Part shown: positions 62,181 through 64,000 of the stretch, in pieces
How positions within the stretch are numbered: the stretch's first letter is position 1
Layout: every line of letters begins with the position of its first letter
Assembly (NCBI GenBank): GCA_965116595.1
Contig: OZ220708.1
Coordinates: 2,170,001-2,234,000, forward strand
Reading direction: 5' to 3'
From: G963663315 sp963668255
Lineage (GTDB): Bacteria > Pseudomonadota > Gammaproteobacteria > Arenicellales > Poriferihabitantaceae
Length of the DNA: 64,000 nucleotides
Notes under the pieces: model-generated
What the model saw: only the letters and a program-made list of their open reading frames with translations
Told to the model about the DNA's origin: nothing
Databases searched by the model: none
Program-made: the position numbers and the translations under genes

Positions 62181-63371
62181 TCAAGTGTACTGATTCCTGA
62201 GAGATTTGATTTCTCCCTGATATCTGGCTGATATGGTTTGAATAATGATCTTTATGAGATCCAGCGAAGTCTCGGTTATATCCCGGTTATCGATAATTTC
62301 GATATCTTCATTATCCGCCTCGAAAAGCAATGCAGTCTGTAGTTGCCAGATTTCATCCAGATTCTGCAAATACCGTTTTGCCCTGCGTTGCGTGTTTTTG
62401 GATGAACGGCCTTTGATAAATCTCTTCAGTCTGTTCCGGTCGAGTACAGCAAGGCACACCTGTACGGCCACCGTGTCACTCCTGGAATTAATTCGATCCA
62501 GAAGTGAAGGGCGAACATGTACTCCTTCCACGATCATCGATACTTTTTCATTGAATGCCCTCTGTATGACTGCTTCGCAAGCGACCTCCACCATTTGTGT
62601 CTGCATCTGAAATCCATATAAAAGACGATCATCGGAATTAATGCCGATATCCGCAATGTTTATCGCTTTGCCCGCCTTGAACGTAGAGGTATGCAGGGAA
62701 GGGGAGACTTTTTCCGGGATCGTGATTCGCATCACCTCCCTTAACATATCGGTAGACTGGGTTCGCACAATCCCGAGCCGGTTTGCAACTTCGGTCGCGA
62801 TGGTACTTTTACCGCTTCCGGGCGCCCCTCCGATCAACAGAAACAAAGGGGTGTTGTTTTCGAGAACAAATCTCCACAGGAGGTAATTGTCGGCATGTTT
62901 TTGATCGACACGCTGCCTGATCGCAGAATAGGTCAGCCCGGTCAAATCCCGTGAGGAGATTTCGCGCGTTTTGTTGCTGACCAGATGGCTGTGAACATGA
63001 CGGGTAATGGCATTACATTTTGCGTTATCGATTGCACAGCTTTGCAGCCTTTGAACATGGATTGCCCGGGAAAAAGGACCAGAACTGCCATCTACGCTTA
63101 TTACACGGATGTTCTCCTTTGTAATATCCTCTTTTTTATATCTTGAAAGTACTGCGCCCGGATAGTCGTCCGTTAGAATTTCCACTATCCGATCCCTTAA
63201 TTCGACCGTACTCACATCGCCATAATCATCAAACTCCTCCCTGAGATTGCTGGCAACACGATAAGCATCGACGAACTCAAGACCTGCCTGATGCAAGGAT
63301 TTGGTCAACATACCGCGCAAAAAGGGAACCCGTGTATCATTCTCCTGGTCCACGACGACAAGTTTGGACAT
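62181..63371 (-). CDS. 2-phosphoglycerate kinase-like protein with ATP-cone-like domains
   Basis: A 396-residue protein. Residues about 15-66 and 99-170 look like two ATP-cone-type modules (RGMLTKSLHQAGLEF; AITRHVHSHL). The kinase domain follows with P-loop LLIGGAPGSGKST (181-190), then GIVRTQSTDMLREVMR and SMIVEGVHVRP. This order, ATP cone then P-loop kinase with STD and EGVH motifs, is that of the 2-phosphoglycerate kinase of Methanothermus and of plant LPA1-type proteins. It may phosphorylate 2-phosphoglycerate to 2,3-bisphosphoglycerate, or a related acid. It lies between prc (7 bp) and the ApgM-like gene (28 bp). Confidence 0.75.
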   Translation of the reverse strand: MSKLVVVDQENDTRVPFLRGMLTKSLHQAGLEFVDAYRVASNLREEFDDYGDVSTVELRDRIVEILTDDYPGAVLSRYKKEDITKENIRVISVDGSSGPFSRAIHVQRLQSCAIDNAKCNAITRHVHSHLVSNKTREISSRDLTGLTYSAIRQRVDQKHADNYLLWRFVLENNTPLFLLIGGAPGSGKSTIATEVANRLGIVRTQSTDMLREVMRITIPEKVSPSLHTSTFKAGKAINIADIGINSDDRLLYGFQMQTQMVEVACEAVIQRAFNEKVSMIVEGVHVRPSLLDRINSRSDTVAVQVCLAVLDRNRLKRFIKGRSSKNTQRRAKRYLQNLDEIWQLQTALLFEADNEDIEIIDNRDITETSLDLIKIIIQTISARYQGEIKSLRNQYT

Positions 63372-63378
63372 ATCTGCT

Positions 63379-64000
63379 TTATCCGTCTGGTAGAGAATTC
63401 AGACTCGTGTGCAGTCTCGTGTAATATTCGAAATCAAGCAATATCCTTGCGCTCTCGACCAGAAATGGATCAGTTTGATTCCTGGAAGTATTGACGGGAT
63501 TTGCAAAGCTATCGTTTTGAGCCTCTTCGGCATCCAGCGATTCAACTGACAGCAGCGCTGTTTTGCCTAATCCGGTTCGCCTCGCGTTTTCCAGTTCAAG
63601 CCGCTGCTGATCCCGGATTTTTCTCAACTGCCGGCGTTTCTCCTCGGACAGTGGAACCGTTTTCATCTGCCTGGTAATCCGGTTGATCAGATTTACTTCC
63701 CGGGCGTAAGTGAACTCGGGATTTTCTTTTGCCCGTCGCTGATGCTCGGAAATGATTCGATCCATCACACTGGAACCCGGTCTGGATCGATAGGGCAGGA
63801 ATGCAACCGACCCGATCTGGCGCCACGGAATGGCATTGTCATTACTGCGTTCGCCGGATTCGCTGTCCGTCTCACTGATATTCCATGTGATGTCAGGAGT
63901 GACACCGCGATACTGGGTACTGTCGCCGTTGACTCTGAAGAATTGGGCAATGGTTAACTTGAGTTCTCCGAGGTCAACATCAGAATCGAGGTGGTTGTTC
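63379..64000 (-). CDS. prc: Tail-specific protease Prc/Tsp, C-terminal part (5' end beyond window)
   Basis: The frame is open to the right edge of the window and gives about 206 C-terminal residues. It reads LGELKLTIAQFFRVNGDSTQ, then YRGVTPDITW and DNAIPWRQIG, clear matches to the region after the catalytic core of E. coli Prc (LKVTIQKFYRVNGGSTQ). The tail contains RIISEHQRRAKENPEFTYA and ends with VESARILLDFEYYTRL, also Prc-like. The catalytic Ser/Lys lie beyond the window. Prc is a periplasmic protease acting on proteins with nonpolar C-termini. It appears to head the operon prc, 2-phosphoglycerate-kinase-like, ApgM-like. Confidence 0.93.
   Translation of the reverse strand, partial: NNHLDSDVDLGELKLTIAQFFRVNGDSTQYRGVTPDITWNISETDSESGERSNDNAIPWRQIGSVAFLPYRSRPGSSVMDRIISEHQRRAKENPEFTYAREVNLINRITRQMKTVPLSEEKRRQLRKIRDQQRLELENARRTGLGKTALLSVESLDAEEAQNDSFANPVNTSRNQTDPFLVESARILLDFEYYTRLHTSLNSLPDG

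Overview
The window reads as chromosome of a gammaproteobacterium. The markers are the rpmH-rnpA-yidD-yidC-mnmE block, an rpoE-rseA-rseB cluster, recJ, ampD, ppk1, a tail-specific protease and a CCA-encoding tRNA-Phe. Two tandem CorC-type genes, a TRAP importer coupled to a methylated-amine demethylase, and MFS, MATE, EamA and RND exporters suggest a free-living, probably aquatic heterotroph. I cannot name a genus. No prophage, insertion sequence, CRISPR array or rRNA was found.

Layout. 1-4.5 kb: minus-strand MFS-cupin-SCO1, a MATE exporter and a carboxylesterase. 4.7-13 kb: tightly packed plus-strand run cupin-MscS-RND adaptor-RND pump-EamA-gamma-glutamyltransferase-like. 13-16.9 kb: a second EamA, a PLP decarboxylase and a UMF1-type MFS, all minus. 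17-25.8 kb: rpmH, rnpA, yidD, yidC, mnmE and mnmG, interrupted between mnmE and mnmG by two genes encoding a MotA/TolQ/ExbB-like channel subunit and a MotB/ExbD-like partner with a very long heptad-repeat coiled coil. That pair is the best candidate here for an undescribed system. 25.8-31.5 kb: minus-strand operon demethylase-DctP-DctQ-DctM. 31.6-37.5 kb: ppk1, two CorC-like genes, ampD and tRNA-Phe. 37.5-43.9 kb: accessory stretch with an NTF2-like protein, an amidotransferase, a membrane-anchored LuxR regulator with a truncated partner, a DUF1778/GNAT toxin-antitoxin pair plus an 83-bp relic of a second copy, an amidase and a PhzF-like protein. 44-48.2 kb: putA and a small DMT transporter. 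48.2-54.4 kb: visibly GC-richer block with a sterol-desaturase-like hydroxylase and a complete branched-chain-amino-acid-type ABC importer. 54.5-60.9 kb: DUF1348 protein, recJ, rpoE-rseA-rseB and ppx/gppA. 60.9-64 kb: minus-strand operon of prc (cut by the window end), a 2-phosphoglycerate-kinase-like protein and a divergent ApgM-type phosphoglycerate mutase homologue.

How the parts work together. YidD, YidC and RnpA serve membrane-protein insertion and RNase P. MnmE and MnmG jointly modify the tRNA wobble uridine. RpoE, RseA and RseB form the envelope-stress switch. Ppk1 and the Ppx/GppA homologue make and degrade polyphosphate. The TRAP genes probably feed the adjacent flavoprotein demethylase. 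All functions are inferred from motifs, length and context; no database search was run.
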